A stretch of DNA of 64,000 nt, from NCBI GenBank assembly GCA_016165875.1, contig JABBOT010000013.1:13055435-13119434 (forward strand), written 5' to 3'. Of the stretch, positions 12,761 to 25,400 are shown one piece after another (the stretch's first letter is position 1; each line of letters starts with the position of its first letter). Made by a program: the position numbers and the translations under genes. Under the pieces are notes generated by a model. It was given only the letters and a program-made list of their open reading frames with translations, was not told the DNA's origin and searched no databases. This DNA comes from Acanthopleura granulata (lineage: Eukaryota; Mollusca; Polyplacophora; Chitonida; Chitonidae).

Positions 12761-13038
12761 GGGGTCTCCGTGCCCGAGCGGATTAGCGCGCTAATGCAGG
12801 GTAACTCACCATTGCAATCGCTGTGAGTTCGAGTTCTATAGGTTTAAGATAGTTGCTTCCACCCCGGTCGTATGTCTGCAGATCCACCAGCAACCTGTGG
12901 ATGGTCGTGTGTTTCTACGGGGGACTGCCCGGTTTCCTCCCATCATAATGCTGGCCGCACTCGTATAAGTGAAATATTCTTGAGTACGGCATAAAACACC
13001 AATCACATAAATAAATAAATAAATAAATAAATAAATAT
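12761..13038 (+). repeat. Full-length SINE-A
   Basis: Good reference copy of the family. It has a tRNA-like head (GTCTCCGTGCCCGAGCGG, GATTAGCGCGCTAATGC) and a B-box-like GAGTTCGAGTTC. The body follows with CAGCAACCTGTGGATGGTCG, CCGGTTTCCTCCCATCATAA and AAGTGAAATATTCTTGAGTA. The tail is (AAAT)n. The structure indicates a pol III-transcribed, LINE-mobilised retroposon. Confidence 0.85.
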
Positions 13039-13317
13039 ATCATTCTTCCATCACAACTCTATTCCCCATAGTTCGATGATTTGTTCGTTCATTCTTTCAA
13101 TTATTTGGGTCAATTCGTGCAATTCGTTAATTCATTCATTAGTTCCGTCGTTACTTTCTTCGTTCGTTCATTTAGTCGCTTCTTTCTTGCCGTCGTCCGT
13201 ACGTTCTATCAGTCCGTTAATTCTTAATACATTCCTTCCATTCATGAATATATTAATTCACGTGTTCAGTTCATTCCCTTTATATCCATATTATTAAACC
13301 ATTCCATTTCGTACACG

Positions 13318-13460
13318 GGAACCTGCGCGACCGAGGGTTTAGTGCGCTAGTCGTTGATGGTTGTAGGTTTCTTCCGGGCTCTGCCCCGTTTCCGCGGCTC
13401 CCACTATAATAATGACAGCCGTCGTATAACTGAAATATTCTTGTTTACAGCGTAAAATAA
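13318..13460 (+). repeat. Truncated SINE-A
   Basis: The head has GCGACCGAGGGTTTAGTGCG, but most of the head-to-body segment is missing. The 3' end is CTGAAATATTCTTGTTTACA. Confidence 0.7.
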
Positions 13461-13641
13461 ATATTTCGCACACTTTGTGAACTTCACACCTTTAAATCAA
13501 TGACATGAATTTCCGCTATTACGTATGATAACTTAACCTTAGTTATATTAAGAGACCAATAAAATTATTGGACAAAACGTGCTATACATAACGAAGGCAA
13601 GCAGTAAATGAAATCCTCAGCGAGGTCACACGTACAGGATT

Positions 13642-13907
13642 GTATTTATTTATTTATTTATTTATTTGATTGGTATTTTACGCCGTACTCAAGAATATTT
13701 CACTTGTACGACGACAGCCAGCATTATGGTGGGAGGAAACCGGACAGAGCCTCGCGGAAACCCACGACCATCCGCAGGTTGCTAGCAGACCTTCCCACGT
13801 ACGGCCGGAGAGGAAGCCAACATGAGATGGACTTGAACTCACAGCGACCGCATTGGTGGGAAGCTTTCTGGGTCATTGCGCTGCGATAGCGCGCTAATCG
13901 ACTCGGC
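13642..13907 (-). repeat. Full-length SINE-A
   Basis: Complete minus copy from the (TTTA)n tail to the tRNA-like A-box region (TAGCGCGCTAATCGACTCGG). It abuts the body of a plus-strand SINE-B at 13908. Confidence 0.85.
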
Positions 13908-14090
13908 ACTGAGAGGTTAGAGCAAGGAAACAAGACTGGTCGATCCGGTGTCAGTATAATGTCACTGCGTGGGGTGTCATGTCTGGTGTCTTCGGCATGA
14001 TGCTCCAGTGACGGCAGCATTTTGGTTCCATGCACTGCCCCTGCCACAAGGAGACACAGCCTATCTACATTATAAATTGTTGAGTACGAC
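13908..14090 (+). repeat. SINE-B body lacking its head
   Basis: It begins at CACTGAGAGGTTAGAGCAAG and runs through GTGTCAGTATAATGTCACTG to GCCACAAGGAGACACAGCC. The tRNA-like head is absent, apparently replaced by the neighbouring SINE-A. Confidence 0.75.
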
Positions 14091-14103
14091 GTTAACCCTA
14101 AGC

Positions 14104-14141
14104 AAACATTCATACATACATACATACATACATACATACAA
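14104..14141. repeat. (ATAC)n microsatellite
   Basis: About nine tandem ATAC units. Confidence 0.9.
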
Positions 14142-15259
14142 AAACGCATTTAAATTTAACCATTTCTTATCCTTGGAATCGTCACGCAATATGTGCCCAT
14201 ATAAGTGTGGAGTGAAATCCATCTGCGCAAAATTAGCTCCAACCATTCACTATAATACCGTTAACAGACACATTTGTACAACGTTGTCCAATCATATTCT
14301 TTAACACGCGCCTACACCAATTTTGCTTGCTTATGCAGAGAAACCGACACCAGATCGTGACAATACATCTCAGGATATAATGTAAAAAGGGAAAGGTATG
14401 TAAAACACGTCTCCTTTTTCTAGACCTCACGTAAAACGTGATTTTTGAAGAATACATTATTATTATCTTCTCAATATAAACCATATCACACTGGTATATC
14501 TTTGTAATAAAAATATCCCTATTTATTTATTGTTTTAACCACAGATTTAGACCTTTTTAGTCCGTCAGTCACGAAGTCACCTTTTATTCTCGGCACAAGA
14601 ACGATATTACTGCGTGCCTGGTGTAAAAGTGCTACCCACAGTAACGCCCCTGCATCAAAAGATGCAATGAAGAGAGAGTCGTCTCAAAAGCAAGAGAGAC
14701 AACTTTTCTATACTTATACTCCGCAAGATATTGGTAAGCTCCTCTGTCAATTCTCGAAAAATGTCGGCTCAAAATAACAGGGGTTTTTTTTTCTCTTTTT
14801 TTTCTTTTTTTTTCTTTTCAGCAAATCTTGTCTGACAAGTGACATATTATGTTTGCAAGAAATATTAAGTGGACGTGATGATGAATGCTACCATATGCTC
14901 AAACAAAACCCTTACGAAAACAAGGATGGTTGCTTAACGCGGTCTTCTCAGAATGGATGAGCTTTTAATGAACAATTTCCGGTAAAATTCCACCAACTCT
15001 TAGCAATGGATTTCAGAAAGATCCTGTTTGGGAACAGTGGACAATCATGCAGCTATTTACTCTTCTGGTACGATTCAGGATGAGCTCGTAGATTCACCCG
15101 AACTGCGATCATAAATTCCTAAATAAAACCCTGATCTGGTATAGATTTATGCATCGCGTCGTCCTGATTTAGGCACTGTCGACGAACAGATAATTCATAC
15201 CTGCATACATCTGTTCCGTTTTATTTTCAGATTAACAGTTGGAATAAACCAGTGGTGTT

Positions 15260-15532
15260 TTGACGAAAGTTTTTTCGCTTAGATGTAACTCCGCCATGTT
15301 TCTACTCGAAATGTCGCAGAAAACTGGTAACGTTTCCAGCCAAACACCGGGTCACGTTAGGATGGGAATAGATGCGGAAAATAGCTATCAACCCGACAAA
15401 GTGAAGGCATCTCGTGCCCCGAAATCGTTTGATTTGATACATATTACCGTAGGATTAGTGTGTGTTATGAAGCATCTCTTTATGGATTGTTTGTCGATAG
15501 AAACCATCTTCACCCAGGTTAGAACAAAATAA
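15260..15532 (+). other. Possible orphan exon, unknown product
   Basis: A frame of about 90 codons with an internal ATG at 15295. The peptide starts MFLLEMSQKTGNVSS and includes SFDLIHITVGLVCVMKHLFM, a possible membrane segment. A CAG|GTTAGA site near 15520 could be a weak donor. There is no family match and no partner exon. Confidence 0.2.
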
Positions 15533-15711
15533 CATGCATGGTTCAAATCCTAGCGTTCTGCGGCAGACAGTCATAGATCTGTTGGACCTGCTACACTCAG
15601 TGTGGCTTAGTTCTGCTCGGCATGTTAGCGCATCGTTAGATTAGTTGAGTCACACGTGTGCGGCTGACACTGTTGTATGACATTATAATTCATTGTCTAA
15701 ATGAATGCACC

Positions 15712-15806
15712 CACCCGAGGTTTCTTCCCTCATAATTGGTGTCCACCGTTTTATAGGAGAATTTTTTTTGGTTCAGCGTAAAACACCTAGGAAATAAATA
15801 AATAAA
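15712..15806 (+). repeat. Old SINE-A remnant
   Basis: Heavily substituted 3' part ending in CAGCGTAAAACACCTAGG and an AAATAAATAAAT tail. Confidence 0.55.
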
Positions 15807-16249
15807 CACATCGATGTCTAGCAAGCTTCCTTCTGTAAAGTCTCTTCTGTCTTAAATACCGAATTTGTATGCATGGACTGGCAAATAAAGAAAGAGGTCT
15901 TACTGAATGCCTGGTGCTAGAAAACACCACAAATATCACTATGGTGAAATGGCCATCTTTTTGTCATCTAGTGTTTTAACCCCTTTGAGCAAGATAAAGT
16001 CAGTTATAAAAAGTGTTGAACATTATGTATTTTACATTTTGTGTCTCTTTGTACTTATCATTGCATGTTTTCCATGATATTTCATCGAAATCTATAGGGT
16101 TTTTTCCACCGAATTGTATATATAGATATATATATAGATATATATATATTGGCAATATTGGGACTAGACTCTTCAGCAACCAGCACCTAATTTAAAAATG
16201 CGCAAAACCATCCACCCGTGTGTCGTGCGACGTGATCACGTGGCCATTC

Positions 16250-16770
16250 TTGTGTGAGACGCTTTTCAGGAACGAGCCCTTTCTTTACCAACATTTGCCG
16301 GTTAACACATGATTCGTGGAAAGATCGCCAGGAGCTTATACCACCCGATATGTGAAATGCTCTTCAGAACGTGTCATTTTTTTAACAACATTTGCCGGTT
16401 AACACATGTTTTGTGGCGAGTTCATCAGGTGTGAAACGCGTTTCACAACGCATCATTTCCTTAACAACATTTGGCCGTTAACACATGTTTTGTGGCCAGT
16501 TCTTCAGGTGTGAAACGCGTTTCACAACGCATCATTTCCTTCACAACATTTTTCAGTTAACACATGTTTCGTGTCCAGAAGGTGATATCATCCGATGTGT
16601 GAAACGTGATTCAGAGCGTGTCATTTCTTTCACATCATTTGCCCGTTAACACATATTTCGTGGAAAGATCATCAGGAGTAAATACCATCCGATGTGTGAA
16701 ATGCTTTTCAGAACGTGCCATTTCTTTAACAACATTTGCAGGTTTACATATGATTCGCGTGGCGCTTTCT
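16250..16770. repeat. Tandem array, about six units of 80-110 bp
   Basis: Each unit combines GTGTGAAACGCGTTTCA-like, CATTTCTTTAACAACATTTG and GTTAACACATGTTTCGTGG words. Two central units are almost identical; outer ones are diverged and differ in length. No coding frame spans the array. Confidence 0.8.
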
Positions 16771-18139
16771 CCAGAAGCTGTTATACATTTCGACTTAAAA
16801 AGGTTAAGAAAATAAAAAGAAGAAAAATCGGTCGAATCCAAGCAGATTGATATAAAGTTTTACAGGGCTTCTCTTTTCTGTGCGCATAAGTTTTTCTGTA
16901 CATGTTACGAAAAACTTCTTGTATTTCATGAGCCACTTTCACAAAGCTTCGTAAGTCATTTTTTCGCAACCTTTCTCTTATAAAATGCATTTGGTTAAAG
17001 CATCATAAAGCGACGTGATTTACGAGAAAAGTTGCGAGAAATAGATTTGCGAAGTTTTCTTTTCTTAGGTGGGTCCCATATGCCTATAACTTTTTGATGA
17101 TTAAGCTATGCAATATTGACTTTAGTCATAATATCACTCTTACTTGTACTCACCCTGGGTTACTTCTCGAAGTCAGACTCCCTTTCTTGACTTGACCGGG
17201 GTTTATCCGTGTATATATTTCAGTAATCTTCAAGTATATATATTTAGGGCCAGTTTAAACCCTATACATACAGGAACAGTGGAGACTGTCGGTTGTGAAT
17301 GCGCATCCTTGTCCGAGAATCTAAGTAGTGCTTACTCACACCAAGGCGATGCATCCGGCATACATCCTCTCTGCTGTTTTTTCCCTTCCGCTTGCTCTGT
17401 CTTTCTCGGACCTCTTCCAAAGTGTTGCTCTATACTGGCTCTTGACAAATGAGATATTCTTTTCACTCTTTATGGTTAGACCACAGCTTTAAACACCTGC
17501 AGAGAGCAAAACTGAGAAGCGTAATTGAAAAGAGTGTACATGTGTATACTGTTTGGAAAAGTCTCACGGTCTTTTTACCACATTAACTTCGGTATTTCTA
17601 CGAGGGTTTTACCACAACAGCCGCTTTAGTGGTAAAACACCGGTAATGGCAGAAACATGTGATCTGTGTTGGGATCACATGCAATTTGAGACGATGATAT
17701 TACGTGTGACATTTTTACAGCGAAAACATCGAGCAGCTTGTTAATTACCAGGCGTTTCACCCGTTATTTTACGAAAATGTTCTAACAGTGTTTGGTCTAT
17801 AATAGAACAAAGAATCTAAAAAATTAGTAAAAAATACATATATCTGATTAACATTTATGACTGGAAGCTGATATTACATTGTCTTGTCAGTACAAATCAT
17901 AGTCGTGAGCGATTGAGGCCTTCGTGAACAATGCAACGCCTAAGTCCGGCTCTGGCTTGTCTCAGCTCTGCTTGTACGCGATGAGAAGATCTGCCAACAA
18001 TCTGCCGATAGCCGTGGGTTCCCTCTGGCTCTGACCTGTTTCCTATAGTACCGTCCTCGTCCCCTCGTCCCGAGCCTTGTGGGTCCGAGACCCGCAACAC
18101 ATGCTTCGCAACAAATGGTGCGCGAATAGTGGCTTTCTC

Positions 18140-18246
18140 GTGTCACAGGACGAGGTGTCCTCATCCGGCTTCCATAGTTTCCTCCAAGCGTGTAATGTTG
18201 GAATATTCTTCAGTGCAGCGTAAAAAGATAATCAGATAAATAGATA
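18140..18246 (+). repeat. Old SINE-A remnant
   Basis: Only the 3' portion is recognisable (TTTCCTCCAAGCG, GGAATATTCTTCAGTGCAGC, then AATCAGATAAATAGAT). Confidence 0.5.
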
Positions 18247-18416
18247 CTGAAAATCATGCATGATCGCTAGACGTACATTCTTCAATGTACTTCAGCTTGT
18301 GCTGAAGTTGAGAAAAGATTTTTCAGACTTTGTAAGCACTGGCTATATACACCAATGGGAATCTATGAGAAGTTTCATGTCCAGAAGACATGACGTCATG
18401 ATATTCGTTATAAATA

Positions 18417-18512
18417 TATTTATTCATTTATTTGATTGGTGTTTTACGCTGCATGTACTCAGGAATATTTCACTCATATATACGGTTAACATGGTGAGAG
18501 GAAACCGGAACA
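18417..18512 (-). repeat. SINE-A 3' half
   Basis: Tail plus TTGATTGGTGTTTTACGCTG and AGGAATATTTCACTCATATA; it stops soon after GAGGAAACCGG. Confidence 0.7.
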
Positions 18513-20200
18513 TGGCGACCCCACCTCGGCAGTTTCCATTCCAGTTGGGGTTAGCGAATCAAGGGTGACACTATAGAAAACATGCTGCTGTTAAAGAATC
18601 AAAGGCTTCGGTGGCAAGCATTTTGCACAGAAAGTGGAAAAATATCATATTTTTATTTTGTTGTTAACTTGCAAAGCCTATAGCTTGATAAGTCCTGAAA
18701 TGTATGCTTGCTTAGTGTGAAGTACAGCCCTTAGCTAAATGCACCTATAATTTATCACTACAACACAAATTCCTATGATATGGTTAAAAGAAAAGATAAC
18801 ACTACACCAAATGAATATATGTACAGATAAAAAAAATCCGAGAGTATTTCAAAAAAAACCTCTACTTTTATTTTTGTGATGTATGATAACCGAGACATCG
18901 CAGTTCAGGTAACCAAAAACTCCCACGTAATAAAATTCGAACGGGGCGCCATGTTCTCAATTTTCTCAACATTTCTACCACTTGAGGAAGCATCTGTTTC
19001 CGCTGAGAAGTCAACCGTTCCTAGTTCACTATTTTGCCTTGCAGAGGTAGTGTGAATTCAGCTGTTTCCTTTCTGATTACGAGACAGTTACGAGATAAGT
19101 GATAAACTTTAAAGCCATTTTCAACGGGAAATACATAGCCTTCGATTGTTGTAATGAATGGGACCGTACTGCGCACATAAAAGAGTGTCTCACTTTTTAT
19201 ATTGAAGAGTATAGGGTACGGATGACGCAACATCAGGGTTCCGGTTTCTCTAAAATGATGTATCTCATGGCCTCGTAAGAATTCTACATTAAAAAATGAT
19301 TCATAGAGTTACAAAGCACGTTACAAAAATGCCTAAGCCATATTGGTCTGCATGGACTCCTCTTCTAAAATAACTTCGGTTCTAGTTTCTGCTGTCTTTC
19401 GTTTTACATACTTACTTCCCTTAGTGTGTTCGTGAAATCGGCCCGAAGGGGGTTATTTTGTAACCTCTTTACATGTATGCGCTTCACGGTTGAATATTTG
19501 AAAAAAGGCTTTGTAACAATACCGATGACATGTTCATGTTGCTTTGTAACAATAACGATGAAGTGTTGACTTTGGAAAAAAAAATTACAACAGTGTAGAC
19601 AGAAAAACTGTATGAAACGCAAAATATAATCCTATACCCAATCCATAGAAGTAGAGATTCTACCGCCTCTCAGAGCATCGTTAGGGAGTTTCTAAGAAGG
19701 CAGCATATAAATTTGTGTTTAACGCTAAAGACATCTTTAGCTGCTATGTAACATTTTGACTGCCCTGTAGCGTATTTTGTACACTTTGACATTTCATGGC
19801 AGTCTACTTTCTTTCCATCTCTCTTCAGTTTCTTTTCAGGATCACAATTCGTAAAATATCCACTGAATTGCTTAAAACAGTTTCTCATCACATGCTCTGA
19901 ACAGAACACATAAATGTGGCCGATGTCGGAAAAAGTGCATCTCCAAGATGTACAGTTTTATCACCGATACCAACTAACATGCAACAGATATACATACATT
20001 CGTTTTGGTCGTGTAGAAGGCTGCATTATACAGGTTGACATAAAAAAAAAGTCAGTTTTATGTTTATTACATTTCCTGACGCGGCTGAAATTACATCGAA
20101 TCAAATTGAAACATTTCCAAAGTAAACAGTCCAACCAATCATACAACCGTCTGCACTATGGTGAAGATTTTCTGCTTGGGCCTACTGGCAGATGACTGGA

Positions 20201-20462
20201 ATTTATTTATTTATTTTTTTTTATTGATGTTTTACGCCGTACTCAAGAATATTTTCATGTATACGGCCAGCATTATGATGAGAGGAAACCGAGCATAGCC
20301 CGGCGGAACCCATCCACAGGTTGCAGGCAGACCTATCCATGCACTTACCCCTGAGAGGAAGCCAACGTGAGCTGGACTTGAACTCACAGCAACCGCATTG
20401 GTGAGAGCGTCCTGGATCAAAGCACTGCGCTAGAACGCTAACTCCTCGGCCACCGAGGACGG
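20201..20462 (-). repeat. Full-length SINE-A
   Basis: Minus copy from the TTTA tail to the head end CTCGGCCACCGAGGACGG. The head is a good example of the tRNA-like module. Confidence 0.85.
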
Positions 20463-20998
20463 CGGAAAAAATTAAGTAAGGGGTTAAACAGCAACCAAGA
20501 AATCAACCAATGAAAACTAAACCAACTGAACGAAACGTTCATGCACGTGCATATATATCCTATCTCGTTGGGAGTCCATTACACCCAGTGTTCAGTCAGG
20601 TTCGAATGCTGGCACCTTCGGCATGTTCTGTTCGATGTTGCTGTATGTCGGCGGATTTGTGAGGTAAGCTAGTTGAGGCGGTGTGACGATGTCGTCCCGT
20701 CCCGGCGCTGTATGTACGTTTTCTCCATGCATAATAAACACTCACCGCAATTATGAATATGCATATACTTTCTGGAAGTATTCATTTCTTTCACGTTAAA
20801 AACCGATGAAACCAGAAAACAACGACTTTTTTTCCGCATGACCACTGCTTTAAGTGAACAATCCTTGAGTACTTAAAGGGAAACAGAAGTAGCCCAGGCT
20901 ACACCTAGCCTATTACAGCTGAATTTTAGGTATGGCACATTGATTCAAGCGTGGCTACACCTAGAGGCCAGACCCCAAGAAACCATCCCTCAGAAAAA

Positions 20999-21187
20999 TT
21001 TTCCGTTAAATCCTATATTTCAGGGATGACCGATGGCCTTTCGGTTGATCTCACGGATCAGTTCCTTCGTGATTACTGTTTAATTCGCTAACAGGAACTC
21101 CGTTGTATATTAGTTATCAGGATTAAAGGATTATCCGTTAGATGAACAGAAATGCAACACGTCATCCCTCAAATAACGGGTGTAACT
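20999..21187. mobile_element. MITE-like element, copy 2
   Basis: It shares both terminal repeats with the element at 2114-2268: left TCCTATATTTCAGGGATGAC, right GTCATCCCTCAAATAACGG. The interior is diverged and slightly longer. Confidence 0.6.
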
Positions 21188-21751
21188 GAAGATTTTTTGT
21201 TTGTTTTTCAGGGTGATCTCCAGTGTCAGCCACTATATGTCAGCGTTGATTCTGTGTCTCACACAGTTTAGGGGTGGAACAGGAACGAAGTCGTTCCAGG
21301 GGAGGCAACTTTTGCGAGGTTTGGTTGAAATCTACCCTATGGTTACTGAAGTATCCGTAAAAGCATAAATCCACGAAGAGCACCCTGGAAGGTTTTTGTG
21401 TAAAGGATCTTTGAGTACGAGTAAAATGGAGCGCCATGTATCACATCCTGATTTACCTACATTATTTACATATCTTTAACTTTTCACTTTCTATTTTTAG
21501 AAATCTCTAGAAATTTGCCCACCAAGCGTTACCATCTTTAAATAAATATAAACCCTTTATTTGATAAAAAGCACATTTGGTGTATATCAGTATACACTGT
21601 GTATATAAATTCTTCCATTCCCAGTTATTCAGATATGTATATAAGTCGAAGTGGTTTTCTCCCTATAAATCTTCTAAACAAATGCGCATTTATAAATCCG
21701 GTTATCCAGGTGTTTCACCGAATTGATTTCACTGGTTAATAAATAAGCCTA

Positions 21752-22491
21752 AAAAACATTTTCTGTTTGGTATTTCTCAGCGACCAATGCAGCTTTTCTT
21801 GTTGAACAGTAATTAAGAAATACAATTATGTAAACTTGTTTAAAAATTGTGTTCCTGCTGGTATACAGAAAGAAAATAAAACGCGACGGGCTTAAGCCTA
21901 CAAAACATTTTCTGTTTGGTATTTCTCAGCGACCAATGCAGCTTTTCTTGTTGAACAGCAATTAAGAAATACAATTATGTAAACTTGTTTAAAAATTGTG
22001 TTCCTGCTGGTATACAGAAAGAAAATAAAACGCGACGGGCTTAAGCCTACAAAACATTTTCTGTTTGGTATTTCTCAGCGACCAATGCAGCTTTTCTTGT
22101 TGAACAGTAATTAAGAAATACAATTATATAAACTTGTTTAAAAATTGTGTTCCTGCTGGTATACAGAAAGAAAATAAAACGCGACGGGCTTAAGCCTACA
22201 AAACATTTTCTGTTTGGTATTTCTCAGCGACCAATGCAGCTTTTCTTGTTGAACAGCAATTAAGAAATACAATTATATAAACTTGTTTAAAAATTGTGTT
22301 CCTGCTGGTATACAGAAAGAATATAAAACGCGACTGGCTTAAGCCTACAAAACATTTTCTGTTTGGTATTTCTCAGCGACCAATGCAGCTTTTCTTGTTG
22401 AACAGCAATTAAGAAATACAATTATGTAAACTTGTTTAAAAATTGTGTTCCTGCTGATATACAGAAAGAAAATAAAACGCGACGGGCTTAA
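21752..22491. repeat. 149-bp satellite, five copies
   Basis: Units begin CATTTTCTGTTTGG at 21757, 21906, 22055, 22204 and 22353, an exact 149-bp step. Copies differ at only a few sites. For example AGTAATT occurs in copies 1 and 3 and AGCAATT in 2, 4 and 5; TTATATAA occurs only in 3 and 4. The array ends cleanly before 22492. Confidence 0.95.
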
Positions 22492-23227
22492 TTCTGAATT
22501 AAACGTGATAGATTCACCTATGGACATTCGAAACCCGAATACATCCGGTGGGTGTTTCATCATTAACTAAATTTAATTTTGATCACGCAGATAACTGCAT
22601 TTATTTACGTTTGGTGATGAATACCATATCTGCAGTTAATCTTTCACCACTCACAAGTGACCAAACTTGATTCGTTAACGCTTCCATCTGGCCTGTAAGG
22701 TGATGTTAAATAAGAATTGATTCTTTCTGCAAGATAATGAATTATGCGTGCAAAACCTAAAATGCAAATTTGAATCAAACTTTGCCAAGCAAGGATTGAA
22801 ATTAGCTGCCATATCTGAACTAAATCTGGTCACTGTGACTTTTTTTAGGAGGAGGAAATTTATGTAAATTTGTCAGAGCCTCTGAAAGCAAGTTTACAAA
22901 CTGTTTTGGTAAGTAGTTTTGCGATTGTTGACTCGGAACGCCTGTTAAGTTTGGTGATTGATTTGTTTCAACGCTTAGATTAGGTTCCGGTCGCCGACCC
23001 CATAATTATATCCATTTTGATAAAATTTGCAGCGTGTGTATGACCTTATAACTCTTTTTTGTCCAAAAAACTGTAAAATCAAAGTTTGGTAGGCTCCGAA
23101 CCTACTGATAGCACTGGGCCATCAAAATCTATATCTATACCTATATGAAGACGTATATAAAGAAAGTTAAAGTTATAAATTCATGTAGTTTCGGCTTCAT
23201 ACATAATATATTGGGCTGGGGCAGTAT

Positions 23228-23362
23228 GTTTGTTTATTTATTTATTTCAATGGTGTTTTACGGCAAATATTTCACATACATGTATATGTATTATGAGAGA
23301 GCATTATGGTGGGAGAAAATCGGACAGAGCCCGGAGGAAACCCACGACCATCAGCAGGTTGG
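23228..23362 (-). repeat. SINE-A, truncated
   Basis: Tail, AATGGTGTTTTACGG, AGAGCATTATGGTGGGAG and AACCCACGACCATCAGCAGG are present; the head is missing. Confidence 0.75.
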
Positions 23363-23674
23363 GCACAAGTATAAAATTCCTCTTATTTGGCATCTCAAAA
23401 TGACAACATGCTCCACTGAAAAGGAAGATTACAAAAGTTTTCTTCTCGCTTTCCTACCATATTTCAACAACTCAAAATCGTCTAAAACCGCTGCTTCCAG
23501 CTGTCTGAAAAGCCAGAGTTTCAGGGGGCTAAGCGGCCCCGGACCCTCACCTGTAGAGCCGGGATTGGGGCTCCTGTGCTTCAGTGCAAACCTCAGATCA
23601 GGAATAATTTCCATCAGATATGGCTTGAAGGTGACGGCAAGCTGAAGAGACTTGAAGAGTCCAGGTATACATTA

Positions 23675-24285
23675 TGATGATGATGATGATGGTGATGATG
23701 ACTGGTGATGGTGATAATGACTGGTATGGTGGTGGTGGTGGTGATGATAATGATGACTGGTATGGTGGTGGTGGTGGTGGTGATGATAATGATGGTGACT
23801 GGTGGTGGTGATGGTAATGATGACTGGTATGGTGGTGTTAGTGACTGGTGGTGGTGATGGTGGTGATGACTGGTGGTAGTGGTGTCGATGATGGTGATGG
23901 CTGGTGGTAGTGATAGTGGTGTGGTGGTGATGATGTCGGTAGTGGTCACTGGTTGTGGTGATTGTGGTGGTGGTGGTGGTGGTGGTGATGATGACTGGTA
24001 TGGTGGTGGTGGTGGTGATGGCTGGTAGTAGTGATAGTGGTGTGGTGGTGATGATGTCGGTAGTGGTCACTCGTTGTGGTGATTGTGGTGGTGGTGGTGG
24101 TGGTGATGATGACTGGTATGGTGGTGGTGGTGGTGGTGGTGATGGTGATGGTGACTGGTGGTGGGGGTGACGATGATAGTGATGGTGATGAATGGTGGTG
24201 GTGATAGTGGTGTGGTGGTGATAATGTCGGTAGTGATAGCTGGTGATGGTGATGATGACTGGTGGCGGTGATGATGGTGTGTATT
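23675..24285. repeat. (GTG/GAT)n-rich tandem block
   Basis: About 600 bases made almost wholly of TGG, TGA and GAT triplets. A longer period of about 121 bases is visible: TGATGTCGGTAGTGGTCACT at 23931 recurs at 24052. The minus strand shows long His/Thr/Ile-rich open frames, which the triplet composition explains. Confidence 0.9.
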
Positions 24286-25333
24286 AACTTGAATCCACAA
24301 ATTCCCTGTGTGATGTGAGTGTTGTACCTGCCCCTTGTGTTTCGTCCAATCTTCGTGGATCAAAAGTAAGCCTGTACTCATCGAGGGTAGCTAGCCTATT
24401 CTGTTCTTATTTAAATGACACTCTTTTCTGTTTTGTACCATATTCCACCATGTAATAGAGACCACCAGTGTACAGAATTAATTATTTTATTTAGTTGGTG
24501 TTGTTGTTATTTGTGTTTTTGTTTTACAAATACGATCCATGTACATATATATTAATAACGAAAGAAAGAAGTCGATAATTTATTGAGACATAAATTAACG
24601 TCCAATATATTCTTCTTATGCTATAAATTTAATTTCCTTCATTTCGCCGGTCAGTGTGTGACCATATTTAATCTAACATAAACGATAAAAAAATCAATTG
24701 TGTATGGTTTTATGTTCTTTATCCACAACACTTTTAATTTCATCATATCGGCTAATGTGTACACGTATCGATTTCATATTTCACGGCTAGCGTGTTGACC
24801 ATAGGGTTCTCTTTCCGTGGTGACACGCTCCCAAGGCCGGGCGACAGCTGACAACTGGGTAACCGTAACAACACACCGGGGAGCCCACATGCCCACGATA
24901 CACCGTTAGTTTTAGCTTTTAAAAAAAAGGCTTCCCGCGCGTCCCATATTGTCCAAGGTGTCGAGGTCTAAAATAAGACACATGTGCATTATTTCCGTCA
25001 GCGATCGTATCAATGGAGACTTTCTCATATCTTCAGGCAGCAGACAAGGAGTCAAATTTGGGTCACCACATTTTATAGCGTATGCAGATTTTGGCCTGCT
25101 TCAAAAATAAGCTGAACATGTACACAGTATGCATTTACGGGACTCTTATTAACCTGGGGTTGTAAGAGTGCATAGCGCAAGTATTTCCATATGGCCGTGC
25201 TGGATGGAGAAGAATGATGAAATCGCCGACCTCTCAGCTGTAGGCCTACAGCTGGATCAGCACTCTTACGTGAGGATGTGACTTCATAACCCGTACGTTG
25301 GAGACATATACCCGACCAGAATTCCGCAGGAAT

Positions 25334-25400
25334 ATGACAGTTGGATTTATCGGAGCGGGACGTGTAGCCCATGTGATGACACGTGGGTTAATTACTGCCG
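25334..25400 (+). CDS. PYCR alternative first exon (1a)
   Basis: Starts at the ATG at 25334 and encodes [20 protein letters not shown] followed by TA. It ends in phase 1 at a perfect GTAAGT donor, the same phase as exon 1b, so it can splice to 29718. Its peptide matches exon 1b at 10 of 23 aligned positions, including GxGxx(A/G). Its GAGRVA loop is closer to that of PYCR1/2-type enzymes. This isoform would have about 270 residues and start directly at the first beta strand, with no leader. It could also be a relic, but the open frame and intact donor argue for use. Confidence 0.65.

Larger units (their letters stand above)
5266..25333. other. 20-kb spacer, no recognised gene
   Basis: No exon here could be assigned to a known family. 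The region carries many SINE-A insertions, four long tandem arrays (9.0, 16.2, 21.8 and 23.7 kb), a second MITE copy and simple repeats. A few unassigned open frames (7.3-8.0, 12.4 and 15.3 kb) are listed separately at low confidence. Confidence 0.55.

Noticed and set aside
12761..12850. Possible genuine tRNA gene
   Set aside because: It has A- and B-box-like words but no cloverleaf closure. It continues into the SINE-A body, so it is the SINE head.
23614..24381. Long His/Thr-rich minus-strand open frames
   Set aside because: They are a direct product of the GTG/GAT triplet block; composition is pure repeat and there are no flanking splice sites or non-repeat coding sequence.
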